Source: Chitinophagales bacterium (GTDB lineage Bacteria; Bacteroidota; Bacteroidia; Chitinophagales; UBA10324). Taken from it: a stretch of 64,000 bases of DNA. A program made the position numbers and the translations under genes. The notes below the pieces were generated by a model. It was not told the origin of the DNA and did not search any database. It saw only the letters and a list, made by a program, of their open reading frames with translations. Numbering within the stretch: the stretch's first letter is position 1; each line of letters begins with the position of its first letter. The stretch is taken from assembly GCA_013816805.1 (NCBI GenBank), contig JACDDS010000014.1, positions 44,607 to 108,606 on the forward strand. Reading direction: 5' to 3'. This document shows positions 1-9,787 of this stretch, piece by piece.

Positions 1-797
1 TCCTGTTTAACCCGGTCGGACTCGCGTAATGCGTCTACCCCACTGGTATAATCCTGGATACGACGATCCAGTGCGTTGGATTCTTTAATAATATAACTGC
101 TGAAATACCGCATTTCAAAAAGATCGTCCCAGCTTAAACGTACGGCGTCATTTTTTGGATTGAAAACTTCCTGCTTTGCCAGCACACTTCTGCAATCAGG
201 ATAATATGCCCAAAACATTGGAATTTCAATCTGTGCCTGATCGTCATAATATAAGGGCGCAACAGCTTCAATCCGCACCATCATCTGGGAAGTTTGTTTA
301 TCAATAAACCAATCCTCTTTTACACGGTATTTGCTCACTCTTGTTGGATCAAATTCTTTTTTAATTACAGTATCCCTGCTGAAGTTTCCTTCCAGATCAT
401 TCATAGCTATGGTATCCGTACCGGCTCCAAATTTATCCACATCAGCAGGAGTTTCCGGAGTCTGTAAGTAATCCTCATTGTATACCGTTATTTCACCGTT
501 TATCGCTGCTTCCCGTAGAATCATCACTAACGATTTCATTCCCTTCCAGTCGTTTCCTTCATACCGGAAAGGAAAATTCATCTTTTCTTTAGCATCAATA
601 ACTCTCCACACCCTTTTTTGCCACAATACATTCGACTCATTTATATAAGGATAAGGGATGGCCTCTTTCTCAGCAGTAGTCACCTTATCATAAAACAAAT
701 CACGCGGTGTGGCTTCCGTTGATTGACTTTTGGCAGCTGAAGCAAGCAGGCAACCCAATACCAAAAAATTTAACTGAATCAATTTTAATTTTTTCAT
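1..797 (-). CDS. gldN: Gliding motility / T9SS ring protein GldN (C-terminus cut by window edge)
   Basis: Start codon is at 797 and the frame stays open to the left edge, giving about 265 residues. The N-terminus has a Sec signal peptide (MKKLKLIQLNFLVLGCLLAS, then AAKSQS). The mature part reads like GldN/PorN: PYPYINESNVLWQKRVWRVIDA near residue 50, then a long domain including EDWFIDKQTSQMMVRIEAVAPLY. In the family, GldN forms a periplasmic ring with the lipoprotein GldK and is needed for type IX secretion and gliding. It is the last gene of gldK-gldL-gldM-gldN, 38 bases after gldM, in the usual order, which supports the assignment strongly. Only the C-terminal part of the protein is missing from view. 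Confidence 0.93.
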   Translation of the reverse strand, partial: MKKLKLIQLNFLVLGCLLASAAKSQSTEATPRDLFYDKVTTAEKEAIPYPYINESNVLWQKRVWRVIDAKEKMNFPFRYEGNDWKGMKSLVMILREAAINGEITVYNEDYLQTPETPADVDKFGAGTDTIAMNDLEGNFSRDTVIKKEFDPTRVSKYRVKEDWFIDKQTSQMMVRIEAVAPLYYDDQAQIEIPMFWAYYPDCRSVLAKQEVFNPKNDAVRLSWDDLFEMRYFSSYIIKESNALDRRIQDYTSGVDALRESDRVKQ

Positions 798-835
798 GAT
801 TTCTATTTAAGCGTAAGGCTATTTTCAGATAAAGA

Positions 836-2515
836 TCATTTGATTTGAAAGGAAACACTATTCAAGCTTCTTGTAGTCCTATCTGGTCCAATGGCTTTAA
901 TATTCCTGAATATTACTGCATCACCCGGGTGAGCATTTTGAATAAAATCAGCGACCTTACCATTAAATTTCGCACCGCTGTTATTTGCAATCTTTGGATC
1001 CTGCCTTTTTGGAATGAATATGCAATCAAATGAAGTTACATCAAAGCGTACTCCATTAAAATAAAAATCTTTTAGCTGAGCGCCGACTCCTGCAGATACT
1101 TTTAATTCGGCGGAAGAAATATCCCCATCGACTTTTCCATTTACCTGGGCTACAGGATCAGGGATCCGCTTTACGAGAAACTCTGAAGAGCCTATTTGCC
1201 TGTTGCCACCTTCCAATTGCACACCTACATTTATATTTATTTTTTGACCTACCAGAGAAGAGGGCATCTCGGCAGAGAATTTACCGGAACCGGATTTAGC
1301 AAAAGATCCGGAGGAAGCAGCTGCAAAGACCTTATCGGACGGAAAGCCGGGCACAGACACAGAAAAAGGATTGGGGATGCCGGCGTAAATAATGTTTAAG
1401 TTATCTGAAGAAACAATGGCAGATCCTTTTGCAGTCTGATATTCAGATTCAAAAGGATAATATCTTGGCTTACCATCAGGTCCTAATATCATTATAGCGC
1501 CTGTATATTTCTGAACCCCTTCTCCTCCTGCAACCACGGAATATTTTCCCATACCGTTCACTACGTCTATCTTTTTACCACCTCCTGAAATAGGATTGAC
1601 AGTGAGTTCCGGAAAATTGCCATCAGCATCTCTTTTGGCAATGTTGCTATTTAATGGCCCTACATAAATTTCAGGGTTTACAGTGGAACTATACGCAGCT
1701 ACAAAAATATCGGCCTTATATTGCTGACCTGACATTATATAGCTGGAAGGTGCAATAACTTCAGCCTGCATCCGGTCCACAACAACTGTTTTTGCATTTA
1801 CCTGTTTAAATAAATACTGCACCATCAGATCCTCTGAAGTGCGGATATCATTCTGAAATTTGTTAAGCAATGTTATTGCTGCAATAGTAGGAACCATTTC
1901 AAAATTCATTTCGGACCATGTCTTTAAACTACCATCGTCCGATTGCATTAGTGAATCGGAAGCCCTTAATGGAAGTTGACTCTCAAGCTCTTTTTTCGAC
2001 TGAGGATCAGCAACCAGATTCAGCAGCCCATCATGAAGCTTGGTAATTTCGTCTTTTAACTGATTTCCTTTTCCCTTATTAATCATAATATTGGTTGGCA
2101 CTTCCAGGTTACGATCATCTTCCAGGTTTCCCTGTTTCATTAAAGCGGATAAAGGTGCCGATTTCAGGTCAAGGGCTTTGCCTGTTTTACTGTCTTTAAT
2201 TCCCCCCGATTTATCTATAATTTGTCTTTTCAAATCTTCAATGGAATCATAAAGGGAATTACTCATCAACTTTACCTGGTTCGCTTTATCTAAAAAAGGT
2301 TTTGTACGGGAAGGATCTGTTTCCATCTGCTTTTGAAAGGCATCAAATGTTTTTTCATTTTTACTGCCAATTGCAGCAGAAGATACATCAAGCCCGGAGT
2401 TTACAACGTGAAATGCATGCAGGATTTCTGCAGAAACGTTAAGTGCCAATAATGCGGTCAGAACTAAGTACATGAGGTTAATCATGATCTGTCTCGGTTC
2501 CTTTGGAATAGCCAT
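836..2515 (-). CDS. gldM: T9SS motor protein GldM
   Basis: 559 residues, slightly longer than typical GldM (about 510-520). The N-terminus MAIPKEPRQIMINLMYLVLT begins the one membrane helix (about residues 10-30) that packs with GldL in the inner-membrane motor; the remainder is the long periplasmic stalk, ending in beta-rich domains (PGFPSDKVFAAASSG, then IPDPVAQVNGKVDG). In the family the GldLM motor uses proton motive force to drive secretion and gliding, and the stalk contacts the GldKN ring. It lies 40 bases after gldL and 38 before gldN, so the four genes are almost certainly one operon. Nothing is missing or broken. Confidence 0.96.
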   Translation of the reverse strand: MAIPKEPRQIMINLMYLVLTALLALNVSAEILHAFHVVNSGLDVSSAAIGSKNEKTFDAFQKQMETDPSRTKPFLDKANQVKLMSNSLYDSIEDLKRQIIDKSGGIKDSKTGKALDLKSAPLSALMKQGNLEDDRNLEVPTNIMINKGKGNQLKDEITKLHDGLLNLVADPQSKKELESQLPLRASDSLMQSDDGSLKTWSEMNFEMVPTIAAITLLNKFQNDIRTSEDLMVQYLFKQVNAKTVVVDRMQAEVIAPSSYIMSGQQYKADIFVAAYSSTVNPEIYVGPLNSNIAKRDADGNFPELTVNPISGGGKKIDVVNGMGKYSVVAGGEGVQKYTGAIMILGPDGKPRYYPFESEYQTAKGSAIVSSDNLNIIYAGIPNPFSVSVPGFPSDKVFAAASSGSFAKSGSGKFSAEMPSSLVGQKININVGVQLEGGNRQIGSSEFLVKRIPDPVAQVNGKVDGDISSAELKVSAGVGAQLKDFYFNGVRFDVTSFDCIFIPKRQDPKIANNSGAKFNGKVADFIQNAHPGDAVIFRNIKAIGPDRTTRSLNSVSFQIK

Positions 2516-2555
2516 TCTTTCTCCTCTTTGTTTTTAAGGGTTATATCGTTTATTC

Positions 2556-3386
2556 TTATTTATTGTTACTTCCCAAACTCATTGCTGAAAGCATATTACC
2601 ATAAATATTATTTAGCTGTGAAAGGTTCTTCGCCAAACCAGCCATTTCATTTCTATACCGGTTAGTATCTTCTACAGATTCCGTAAGGTTATTCATGGCA
2701 TTTGTCAGGGAACCATAGAACTTATTCATAGTTTTAAGATGACTATTGGTGTCCTGCAGCTCCAGTTCATAAAGTGCATTTAACTGGGATAAGTTTTTCG
2801 ATACCATCTGCACCTGTTGCTGATAGTTTTTAGCATCATTGGAAGTAGCGGAGAGTAGCTTTGCTGCTTCCGTGGCGTTGGTATAAGCCACCTTCATATC
2901 TGCAAGGGAGGCTGCTGCCTGGCGTGCCTTATCTGAAAAATCATTGGTTGCCATGGAGGCATCTGTAAGGTCTTTTAACTGCCCGATGTGATCACCTAAT
3001 CTTTTGAGGTTATCACCCAGACGCTGAAAGAGCTGAGGCTCTACGTGAGCCTGGGTCATCATTTGATCCAGTTGCTGGGTCATGGAAGGCTGATGTGCAT
3101 GATGAGCGGTAGCCTTCAGCATTTCCAGTTCATCTTCATCCGGAGCAACATCAAGCTCAGGGTATATTTTCTCCCAGTAATAATCCTTATGAGGCGGAAT
3201 AATACCTAGAAGCAGAAAAATAAAAGCTTCTGTGCACATTCCTATAATCAGCATCATGTTTGCAACTTCCCAGTGTTCCAGCTTGGCAAGTGCACCTATA
3301 AGCACCACAGATGCCCCGGCGCCGATAATTAGGTTTTTAATATATTTTCCGCGGTCTGTTTCAAAAAAAGCCGAAATCTTATTCAT
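2556..3386 (-). CDS. gldL: T9SS motor protein GldL
   Basis: 276 residues from the chosen ATG at 3384-3386 (MNKISAFFETDRGKYIKNLI). A longer frame starts at 3443 but would overlap the end of gldK and add a non-conserved leader, so the inner start is preferred. Two membrane helices follow (about 16-34 and 41-61), joined by KLEHWE, with a buried acidic residue in the second (CTEAFIF). A proton-carrying acidic residue in this region is known for the family. The rest is a long cytoplasmic helical part with repeated AKNLSQLN(A/N)(L/I)Y segments near residues 190-200 and 250-260. It is the inner-membrane partner of GldM. Confidence 0.95.
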   Translation of the reverse strand: MNKISAFFETDRGKYIKNLIIGAGASVVLIGALAKLEHWEVANMMLIIGMCTEAFIFLLLGIIPPHKDYYWEKIYPELDVAPDEDELEMLKATAHHAHQPSMTQQLDQMMTQAHVEPQLFQRLGDNLKRLGDHIGQLKDLTDASMATNDFSDKARQAAASLADMKVAYTNATEAAKLLSATSNDAKNYQQQVQMVSKNLSQLNALYELELQDTNSHLKTMNKFYGSLTNAMNNLTESVEDTNRYRNEMAGLAKNLSQLNNIYGNMLSAMSLGSNNK

Positions 3387-3429
3387 TTTAAAAATTATTG
3401 TTGAGTTAGTGTTGTAGAAAATAGGGCAA

Positions 3430-4698
3430 TTACTGCTTATCACTTATCGATCTGCCAAGGAAATCAATAACGTCGCGAAAGCCGAGATAACATTTATCAG
3501 AATCCTGATACTCATAATTCCGGGTACCTACCTGGCATTCATAAGCAATATCTTTCCAGGAGCCACCTCTTACCACTTTTCTTTTCATGGTAACAGGATC
3601 ACTATCCTGTGCATCGTAGCGGATATCAGGATTTAAATCGTGTTCGAATTGGTATGCATTTTCGTAAAAAGCGCTCAATGTCCATTCGGATACATTTCCT
3701 GTCATATTATAAAGTCCGTAATCATTTGGGAGATAAGCATCTGCTTTTACAGTGTAAGTACCTCCATCGTCAGAATAATCACCCCGGCCCGGTTTAAAGT
3801 TAGCGAGAAGACATCCTTTTTTATTTCTCATATAAGGACCCCCCCATGGATAAGGTGCGCTTTCATGACCTCCGCGAGCAGCATATTCCCATTCTGCTTC
3901 GGTAGGTAAGCGAAATTCATCATTGGCAACATCACCCTTATTGGTCCGGTAATCATTCCAAAGGCGTGATCTCCACTTTCCAAAAGCCATGGCCTGCTTC
4001 CAGGTAACGCCAACAACAGGATAATTATCGAATGCCGGATGCCAGAAATAATTCCGGGTCATTGGCTCATTATAGGAATATGCAAAATCATGAACCCATG
4101 CAAGGGTATCAGGATAAACATTTACTACTTCCTCTTTAATTACCGTAGTACGGTCGAAATCCGGATTATGACGGTTTTCATCCATAGCCGCCGTTTTGTA
4201 ATCGATCCAATAATATACATAATTCAACTGCCTTGGATCAATTTCTTTTCGTCCGAGGATACTCTGTTCTTCCGGGTAATAAAGTGGAGCTAAAGCGTCT
4301 TCATTAGCGGCATCTTTATAATCAATTTTACGATCCCAATTAATATGTTCATTTGCTTCTCCTTCATTTACCAGGTAGTCACCACCAAGCAATTTATGCG
4401 CGATAGAATCTTTAACCCAGTCAACGAATTGACGATATTTATTATTTGTGATCTCTGTCTGATCCATGAAAAATCCCTGAACGGTAATGGCTTTGCTGCG
4501 CTGAATTAGAGCATTATTATAATCCTCATCACTCTGACCAATATTTAATGTACCGGATTTAACATAGACCATGCCGTAAGGAACCGTTACGCTCCATTTA
4601 GGTCTATTAAGTTCGCCTAACAGTTGACCATTGTATCCGCCTTTGCATCCAGCCAGGAATACCAACCCTAAAAATAAAAATTTATGTTTTTTCAACAT
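3430..4698 (-). CDS. gldK: Gliding motility lipoprotein GldK (FGE-sulfatase fold)
   Basis: 422 residues. A lipoprotein signal peptide ends in LAGC with the lipidated cysteine at position 18. The body is an FGE-sulfatase-like domain: YVKSGTLNIGQSDEDYNN near residue 45, FRLPTEAEWEYAARGG, NMTGNVSEWTLSAFYEN and KVVRGGSWKDIAYECQVGTR. In GldK/PorK this fold is structural, not catalytic; the protein forms the outer-membrane-anchored ring with GldN. First gene of the gldKLMN operon; the 148-base gap upstream, between it and the PorP-like gene, is AT-rich and probably holds the operon promoter, though I could not fix a clear -7 box there. Confidence 0.95.
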   Translation of the reverse strand: MLKKHKFLFLGLVFLAGCKGGYNGQLLGELNRPKWSVTVPYGMVYVKSGTLNIGQSDEDYNNALIQRSKAITVQGFFMDQTEITNNKYRQFVDWVKDSIAHKLLGGDYLVNEGEANEHINWDRKIDYKDAANEDALAPLYYPEEQSILGRKEIDPRQLNYVYYWIDYKTAAMDENRHNPDFDRTTVIKEEVVNVYPDTLAWVHDFAYSYNEPMTRNYFWHPAFDNYPVVGVTWKQAMAFGKWRSRLWNDYRTNKGDVANDEFRLPTEAEWEYAARGGHESAPYPWGGPYMRNKKGCLLANFKPGRGDYSDDGGTYTVKADAYLPNDYGLYNMTGNVSEWTLSAFYENAYQFEHDLNPDIRYDAQDSDPVTMKRKVVRGGSWKDIAYECQVGTRNYEYQDSDKCYLGFRDVIDFLGRSISDKQ

Positions 4699-4846
4699 TA
4701 TCCAATTATTAATTTGAAGATTTTCTGAACGAGGTAAAAATAAAAAAATCTGTTTTTACGAATTGAAAATTACTTGTGAAAAATAGCTTGCAATATTTAA
4801 CTTGTTTTTATACTATTTTACAAAATTATGACATGCGTCTAATCAT

Positions 4847-5833
4847 CTAAAATCGCGGCGTGTATATAATCTTTCCGGGTTTTGCTGGCTTTATTAAATT
4901 TACACGGTAATTAATGACCACTTCATGCGATCCATTGCTTACGGAATTAAGCGAAGAAGTAGTATAATCATAAGAATATCCTAAACGCAAATTTTCACCA
5001 ATTCGTATTCCAACAGTTCCGATAATTGCATCCAAAGTTTGATTGCTATAGCCTCTGAATCCTGCACCAAACCAAAGAAAATTGTTATAGGTTAATACCA
5101 CATCACCTTCCCCCTGTAAATAGGATCCATTCGATTTCACCATTAAAGAGGGCCGAATACTGATTGTATTTCCTAATGGTGCAAAATAAGCTACTTGTAA
5201 ATAATATTGTCGTGCGAAAATCATCGAAAGATTACTATTTGTGCCATCGAGCTTAATATCAACAGGTATGAGGTGATTTGCAGAAATCCCTGCAGTAAAT
5301 TTTCTTCCTGCAAAAAAAATACCTGCTGCAAAGTCTGGTCCTATTCCACTCACCATAACGCCTGGAAGTATATCATCATTGTGATTTATTCCATCAATAT
5401 AATTTCCATCCGGAGCTCTGAGTTTTGATCCGTCAAGAGATGACTGTACTGCTCCTCCGCTGACTCCAATAGAAAATGTGCCTGCATTGGTTCTGATATG
5501 ATAAGCATAACCTGCACTTACAAAAGTATTGCGCAGCACCCCTTCCTCTTCATTCAATAAAAGAATGCCTAATCCTCCATGCAAAAGGGGTACCGGTGAG
5601 TGAACCGATATATCCTGAATAAATGGATGGCCTTCAATTCCCATCCATTGACTTCTGAATTGGGCCGTAGCACTCAAAGCATTATCCAAACCATTATAAC
5701 CCGGATTAAAAACACTTTGATTTAAAAAGTATTGACTAAACTGAGGATCATTTTGGGCAGATACCGCTCGGGTAGCCAATTGCAAAAACAATAATAATAA
5801 GATGCTTTTACAGTACAAATTCATACTAGCCAA
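4847..5833 (-). CDS. PorP/SprF family type IX secretion outer-membrane protein
   Basis: 328 residues, the usual size for PorP/SprF proteins. Signal peptide is followed by the family hallmark QNDPQFSQYFLNQSVFNPGYNG (about residues 27-48), then an outer-membrane beta barrel with many short aromatic strands, ending in YRVNLIKPAKPGKIIYTPRF. PorP/SprF proteins help secretion or anchoring of particular T9SS cargo, for example SprF with the adhesin SprB. The start could be ATG 5833 or ATG 5824; the second gives a more usual signal peptide (MNLYCKSILLLLFLQLATRA). Position just upstream of gldK in the same direction is the common Bacteroidota arrangement. Which cargo it serves cannot be told. Confidence 0.9.
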   Translation of the reverse strand: MASMNLYCKSILLLLFLQLATRAVSAQNDPQFSQYFLNQSVFNPGYNGLDNALSATAQFRSQWMGIEGHPFIQDISVHSPVPLLHGGLGILLLNEEEGVLRNTFVSAGYAYHIRTNAGTFSIGVSGGAVQSSLDGSKLRAPDGNYIDGINHNDDILPGVMVSGIGPDFAAGIFFAGRKFTAGISANHLIPVDIKLDGTNSNLSMIFARQYYLQVAYFAPLGNTISIRPSLMVKSNGSYLQGEGDVVLTYNNFLWFGAGFRGYSNQTLDAIIGTVGIRIGENLRLGYSYDYTTSSLNSVSNGSHEVVINYRVNLIKPAKPGKIIYTPRF

Positions 5834-6043
5834 TCGTGTAAATTAAAGACATTAAACTTACAGTTCACAATGATTTCGACTAAGTACTAAAACAGAAGTA
5901 CTCACAAATCGATAAACCTTATTATTCCTTTTTACCAAAGGTTAACTGTAAACGAAGGTGAATAGCAATTATTTGAGAAAACAAAGTATTGCGCTATTGA
6001 GTTTCCTTGTGAATTTTTATTTGGCTCCTTACAGACGAAAATA

Positions 6044-6880
6044 TCAGGATTTCGAGCTCAAAAAATTATCAATTGCCATTGTCATAGAAGGAGCTGAGGG
6101 CGCAGGAGCTTGCAGATCAAGACGTAGCCCCGCTACAATAATTGCCTGAGAAGTGAGAGGGCCGAATGCTCCGATGAGCAGATTTTTTTGTTGAAAGGCG
6201 GGAAAGTTTTGCTTAAATGCGGTAACACCTACAGGTGCAAAAAAAACGACCATATCATACTTCCTGATTTCTTTCTCAATAAGTTCAAGCGGAACAGTCT
6301 TAAAAATAATTGCCTCCGCAAATTCATATTTTTTCTTTCGCAGGTAATCAGCTATATCGGATTTATGAGTATCCGAACAAGGAATCAGATACCTTTCATC
6401 ATCACGGTGCTTTTCAATAATTTCAGTTAATCCTTTAAAAGTGCCATCACCAAAAAATACTTTTCTCTTGCGAAAGAGAATATATTTCTGCAAATACAAC
6501 GCAATGGCTTCAGTCATGCAGTAGTATTTTGTATCTGGCGAAATCTTAGCCCGCAAATCATCGCATAGTTTAAAAAACTGGTCTACAGAGCCTCTGCTGG
6601 TAAACAAAACTGCATTAAAACTGGCCGGATTGATTTTAAATTTCCTGAAATCGCGGGCAGCAATTCCTTCAAGGTGAATAAAGGGCTTAAAATCAATAAT
6701 GATATTATGTTTCTTAGCTAAATCGAAATAGGGACTTCTTTCCGTATCAGGACGTGGCTGAGTAATCAAGATCGATTGGATATTGACTTTTGGGGATAAA
6801 ACGCTTAATGTTTTATCCTGATTATTGCCGGGTATTTCTGTTGCTTTGCTGCTGGTATTCTTTTCTACCATCAATTTCAT
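6044..6880 (-). CDS. hemD: Uroporphyrinogen-III synthase-like protein (HemD family)
   Basis: 278 residues. After a variable leader of about 30 residues come two alpha/beta lobes typical of HemD: SILITQPRPDTERSPYFDLA, then FNAVLFTSRGSVDQFFKLC, TKYYCMTEAIALYLQKYI and the second lobe with VVFFAPVGVTAFKQNFP and LIGAFGPLTSQAI. HemD closes hydroxymethylbilane to uroporphyrinogen III in heme synthesis. In many Bacteroidota a divergent HemD-like gene sits next to a DUF4271 gene, as here (18-base gap), and whether this copy is the working heme enzyme is uncertain. The start may be further downstream, as the first 30 residues look non-conserved. Confidence 0.82.
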   Translation of the reverse strand: MKLMVEKNTSSKATEIPGNNQDKTLSVLSPKVNIQSILITQPRPDTERSPYFDLAKKHNIIIDFKPFIHLEGIAARDFRKFKINPASFNAVLFTSRGSVDQFFKLCDDLRAKISPDTKYYCMTEAIALYLQKYILFRKRKVFFGDGTFKGLTEIIEKHRDDERYLIPCSDTHKSDIADYLRKKKYEFAEAIIFKTVPLELIEKEIRKYDMVVFFAPVGVTAFKQNFPAFQQKNLLIGAFGPLTSQAIIVAGLRLDLQAPAPSAPSMTMAIDNFLSSKS

Positions 6881-6898
6881 CGTATGTCCCGCGTTTTT

Positions 6899-7891
6899 CT
6901 AAATAGAGACTCCAATTGCACCAAAGTTTTTGATCAAGCGTATAATGATAAGTATAGGTGCAATTTCGAGGGCGCAAATATACAACAAAAAGTGGAACGT
7001 ATACTTGCCAAGGTATTGAATTCCTATATTTAAACCCTTAAGGTAGCGCATCAAAATAAAGGTAAGCACAACCAGATAAGAGACATACCAGGTATAGTCA
7101 CTTATCATATCTTTTGAGAATGCAATAAGTACTACCAGTGGAAAAAGAATAACGCCCATTATACGGTTGATTTGAAGTTCATAGAAATTAAAGAGTGTAA
7201 TTTCTTTTCGAAAGGGCAGGAGCGATGCTGCCGATTTTAACAGCAGATATCGCGAAGAAAATAATATCGGAGTAACTATAGATACTGTAATAACCATTAC
7301 GCCGTCAGAGGCAGCAAAGGATAAATTAAAGCGGTGTAATAATAAATAGACGTAAAAAGCTATTACAAGCACTGAAAAGAAATTTAACAACACGGTACCA
7401 AATGAAATTCCCGTACCCAGTTCACGAATTATCTGAGGCCTCATGCTCCAATTTCGAAAAGAAGACCGGAGGTCGTCAAATTCTTTATCATATACCACCC
7501 TGATTAAGGCAAGTAAAGCAAGGAGAAACATGCTCAGGTAAAATTTCCAATCATCGCTTTTTACAAGACGTTTAAACTCGTAATTCTGGTATCCGCGCAT
7601 ACCCCGGATATGCTGAATAATGGGAGATGGAAACTGATCCTGAAGTTGCTGGTTAAAAATTATAATTTGAGAAAATGTAAGTTTGGTTTTTACCCTCTTT
7701 ATCGAATCCAGCCTCAGATCCCGGGCCACACGTGGAGATAGCTTAACCTGTTTCCACGTTTCATTAGTGTCTTGATTTCCCTCTCTTTGATTTATGGTGT
7801 CCTGTGCAAATGATAAACCTGAAAGCCATCCTGTCAAAATGCAAAAGAATATTCCAAGAACAATCGGATAACGAGGTAAATGTTTCTTCAC
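6899..7891 (-). CDS. DUF4271 family integral membrane protein
   Basis: 330 residues. Possible signal peptide at the N-terminus (ends GLSFAQ), then a periplasmic segment, then seven or eight hydrophobic helices from about residue 118 onward (for example FYLSMFLLALLALIRVVYD, FSVLVIAFYVYLLL, MGVILFPLVVLIAFS). The segment FDDLRSSFRNWSMRPQIIRE after the first helix is typical of DUF4271. The family is of unknown function and is found mostly in Bacteroidota beside HemD-like genes, which is the case here. It starts one base after the stop of the Omp85-like gene, so translation is probably coupled. Confidence 0.8.
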   Translation of the reverse strand: MKKHLPRYPIVLGIFFCILTGWLSGLSFAQDTINQREGNQDTNETWKQVKLSPRVARDLRLDSIKRVKTKLTFSQIIIFNQQLQDQFPSPIIQHIRGMRGYQNYEFKRLVKSDDWKFYLSMFLLALLALIRVVYDKEFDDLRSSFRNWSMRPQIIRELGTGISFGTVLLNFFSVLVIAFYVYLLLHRFNLSFAASDGVMVITVSIVTPILFSSRYLLLKSAASLLPFRKEITLFNFYELQINRIMGVILFPLVVLIAFSKDMISDYTWYVSYLVVLTFILMRYLKGLNIGIQYLGKYTFHFLLYICALEIAPILIIIRLIKNFGAIGVSI

Positions 7892-7892
7892 A

Positions 7893-9671
7893 TTAAAAAT
7901 AATTTACGTAACCAAAATTAATTTTTGCTGAGCGGAATTGAACTGCATTATTTTTTCGACCACCCAAAGCGTAGTTCACCGTAAAAGTGCCGGCTTTTGT
8001 AGCAAAGTTAATTCCTCCGCCAAACCCATATAGTGTATTATAATTATAAGGAGCCATTTCACGATTTAATAAATAACTGCCATCAAGAAAAAGATAAAAG
8101 AAAGAGTTACGGTCAAGCAAATAATGATATTCTAATGTAACTATATGGTACTGTGAAGTTAAAACAGAGGCTTCATCAAAGCCCCGCAAAGTATGCAGTC
8201 CCCCTATACGGTATAATTCATTTTGCAGCAGGTTATTTCCAACAATGAATCCTCCCTGATAAGACGTTTGAAGAACGTTATGGCTGCCCAGAGGCCAGTA
8301 TTTATGTATGTTACCTTGTACCCGGAATTGTATCTCTGAAGTGTTTACAGAATCATATAGCTTGTGGAAATCATATGCTGGATCCGTCAAATCCCTTAGC
8401 TGTACAATCTTGCTGTTTTCCTTGATTTTTCTGTTACCTGCTTCCGCATTGAGAAAAATATCATACCCGCTGCGTGGGTTAAAGCGGTAATCAAGGTTTT
8501 CAAGCCTGTATTCAATTCCATAAAATTTTGCATTTAAATCCAGGTATGGAGGTAGGGTTTTGTTTCGAATGATGGAAAATGTATCCAATGATAGTATGGA
8601 GGAACCTTCATTGCTGAAAAAGAATTTCAAATAATTAGATCCTATAAATAAATAACTGATACCTGCTCTTTGCTTAACATCCAGGTAAAGTGTGTCATTT
8701 TTATAAAGATTAAAATTATAGTCAAGGCTGAAAGGAATAGAAAAGAGATAAGGATATGTGAATTGGGCAGTTACCTGAGTACTCCTGTTTTGCAGTTGCA
8801 GGAAGCGCAAGTTCAGGTATTCACCCCTCCCAAACGCATTGTTTAATACCAGTTGGCCGTCACCTGTAATTAACAGTTTTCCGGTAACCTGATCATTAGG
8901 TAATACACCTAACACAAAATCAAACCGGCTCGCATTTTTCTTTTTCAGGAAGAGCGTAATGGCAGCGCGTTTTTCATTAAATAAAATTTTGGCGGGCCTC
9001 TCTTCGGTTATAAAAGGAAGCTCCTTTATTCGGGTGCTTATTCGTTTTACATCATCTTCCCTATATATAGAAGGCAGCCGAAAGCCCAGATAATTGGCCA
9101 GGTAAATATTCGAGATCCTTGCATCACCCACAACCTGAATGCTGTCGATGGTGATCAGATTATTTCTGGTAACAAAAATTTTAGCACTTAGCTGGTGTCC
9201 CGATACCGTCAGGCTGTCCAGGTGAACGGAAGCAAAAGGATAGCCATTATTTTGGCAATAGGTTAAAAGGCTTTGAATAAGGTCGTTAATTTGATTTATG
9301 CGCAAAGGCTTTTCATCATAACCTTTTTCATGGAAGCCAATGTGTTGTAACATTAAATTGTCTGCATTTCCATTAGTGAGATGAGCCCACGTCCATTGAG
9401 TTCCAACAATTAATAAAGCTGCCAGACCAGTTGAGTCCTTTTTAATTGAACTGTATTCCGCTTCCAGATACCCTGTTTTATGAAGTTCGTCCAGAGTTTT
9501 TTTCAGCTCCCTATCTGCAGCATCAGAGTCCGCCGGATTTCTTTGATACGGCAGATTCTTCATTAAAAAGCCGGTATCTTTATCTGTCGGAAAGATTTTT
9601 AAAAAATATGTAGCCTGACCTTCGGATAAGGATGAAAACGCAAGAAAGAAAAGAAATATGAAGTGACGCAC
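7893..9671 (-). CDS. Omp85/TamA-like outer-membrane protein with POTRA region
   Basis: 592 residues with a signal peptide (MRHFIFLFFLAFSSLSEGQ). Residues about 20-240 look like POTRA-type repeats (LDELHKTGYLEAEYSSI; ITIDSIQVVGDARISN). The rest is a 16-strand-type barrel with the family signature LHTLRGFDEAS (an R-G-F motif in loop 6) and a C-terminal aromatic residue (FGYVNYF). It belongs to the Omp85 superfamily (BamA, TamA, FhaC); the short POTRA part fits a TamA-like or surface-antigen-like protein better than BamA. It heads the minus-strand block that runs into DUF4271, hemD and the T9SS genes. Its substrate is unknown. Confidence 0.82.
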   Translation of the reverse strand: MRHFIFLFFLAFSSLSEGQATYFLKIFPTDKDTGFLMKNLPYQRNPADSDAADRELKKTLDELHKTGYLEAEYSSIKKDSTGLAALLIVGTQWTWAHLTNGNADNLMLQHIGFHEKGYDEKPLRINQINDLIQSLLTYCQNNGYPFASVHLDSLTVSGHQLSAKIFVTRNNLITIDSIQVVGDARISNIYLANYLGFRLPSIYREDDVKRISTRIKELPFITEERPAKILFNEKRAAITLFLKKKNASRFDFVLGVLPNDQVTGKLLITGDGQLVLNNAFGRGEYLNLRFLQLQNRSTQVTAQFTYPYLFSIPFSLDYNFNLYKNDTLYLDVKQRAGISYLFIGSNYLKFFFSNEGSSILSLDTFSIIRNKTLPPYLDLNAKFYGIEYRLENLDYRFNPRSGYDIFLNAEAGNRKIKENSKIVQLRDLTDPAYDFHKLYDSVNTSEIQFRVQGNIHKYWPLGSHNVLQTSYQGGFIVGNNLLQNELYRIGGLHTLRGFDEASVLTSQYHIVTLEYHYLLDRNSFFYLFLDGSYLLNREMAPYNYNTLYGFGGGINFATKAGTFTVNYALGGRKNNAVQFRSAKINFGYVNYF

Positions 9672-9787
9672 TTTATAAAATTCTATACAAAATTAAAGAC
9701 AACTGGATTTTCAAATTAGATGTCTGAAAATCCACAATCAATAAATTGGATAATTTGAATATATTATTGATATAGGCATTAATTCTT

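Noticed and set aside
2515..3443. A longer gldL start at 3443
   Set aside because: It would overlap gldK and add a leader with no likeness to GldL; ATG 3386 gives the usual N-terminus.
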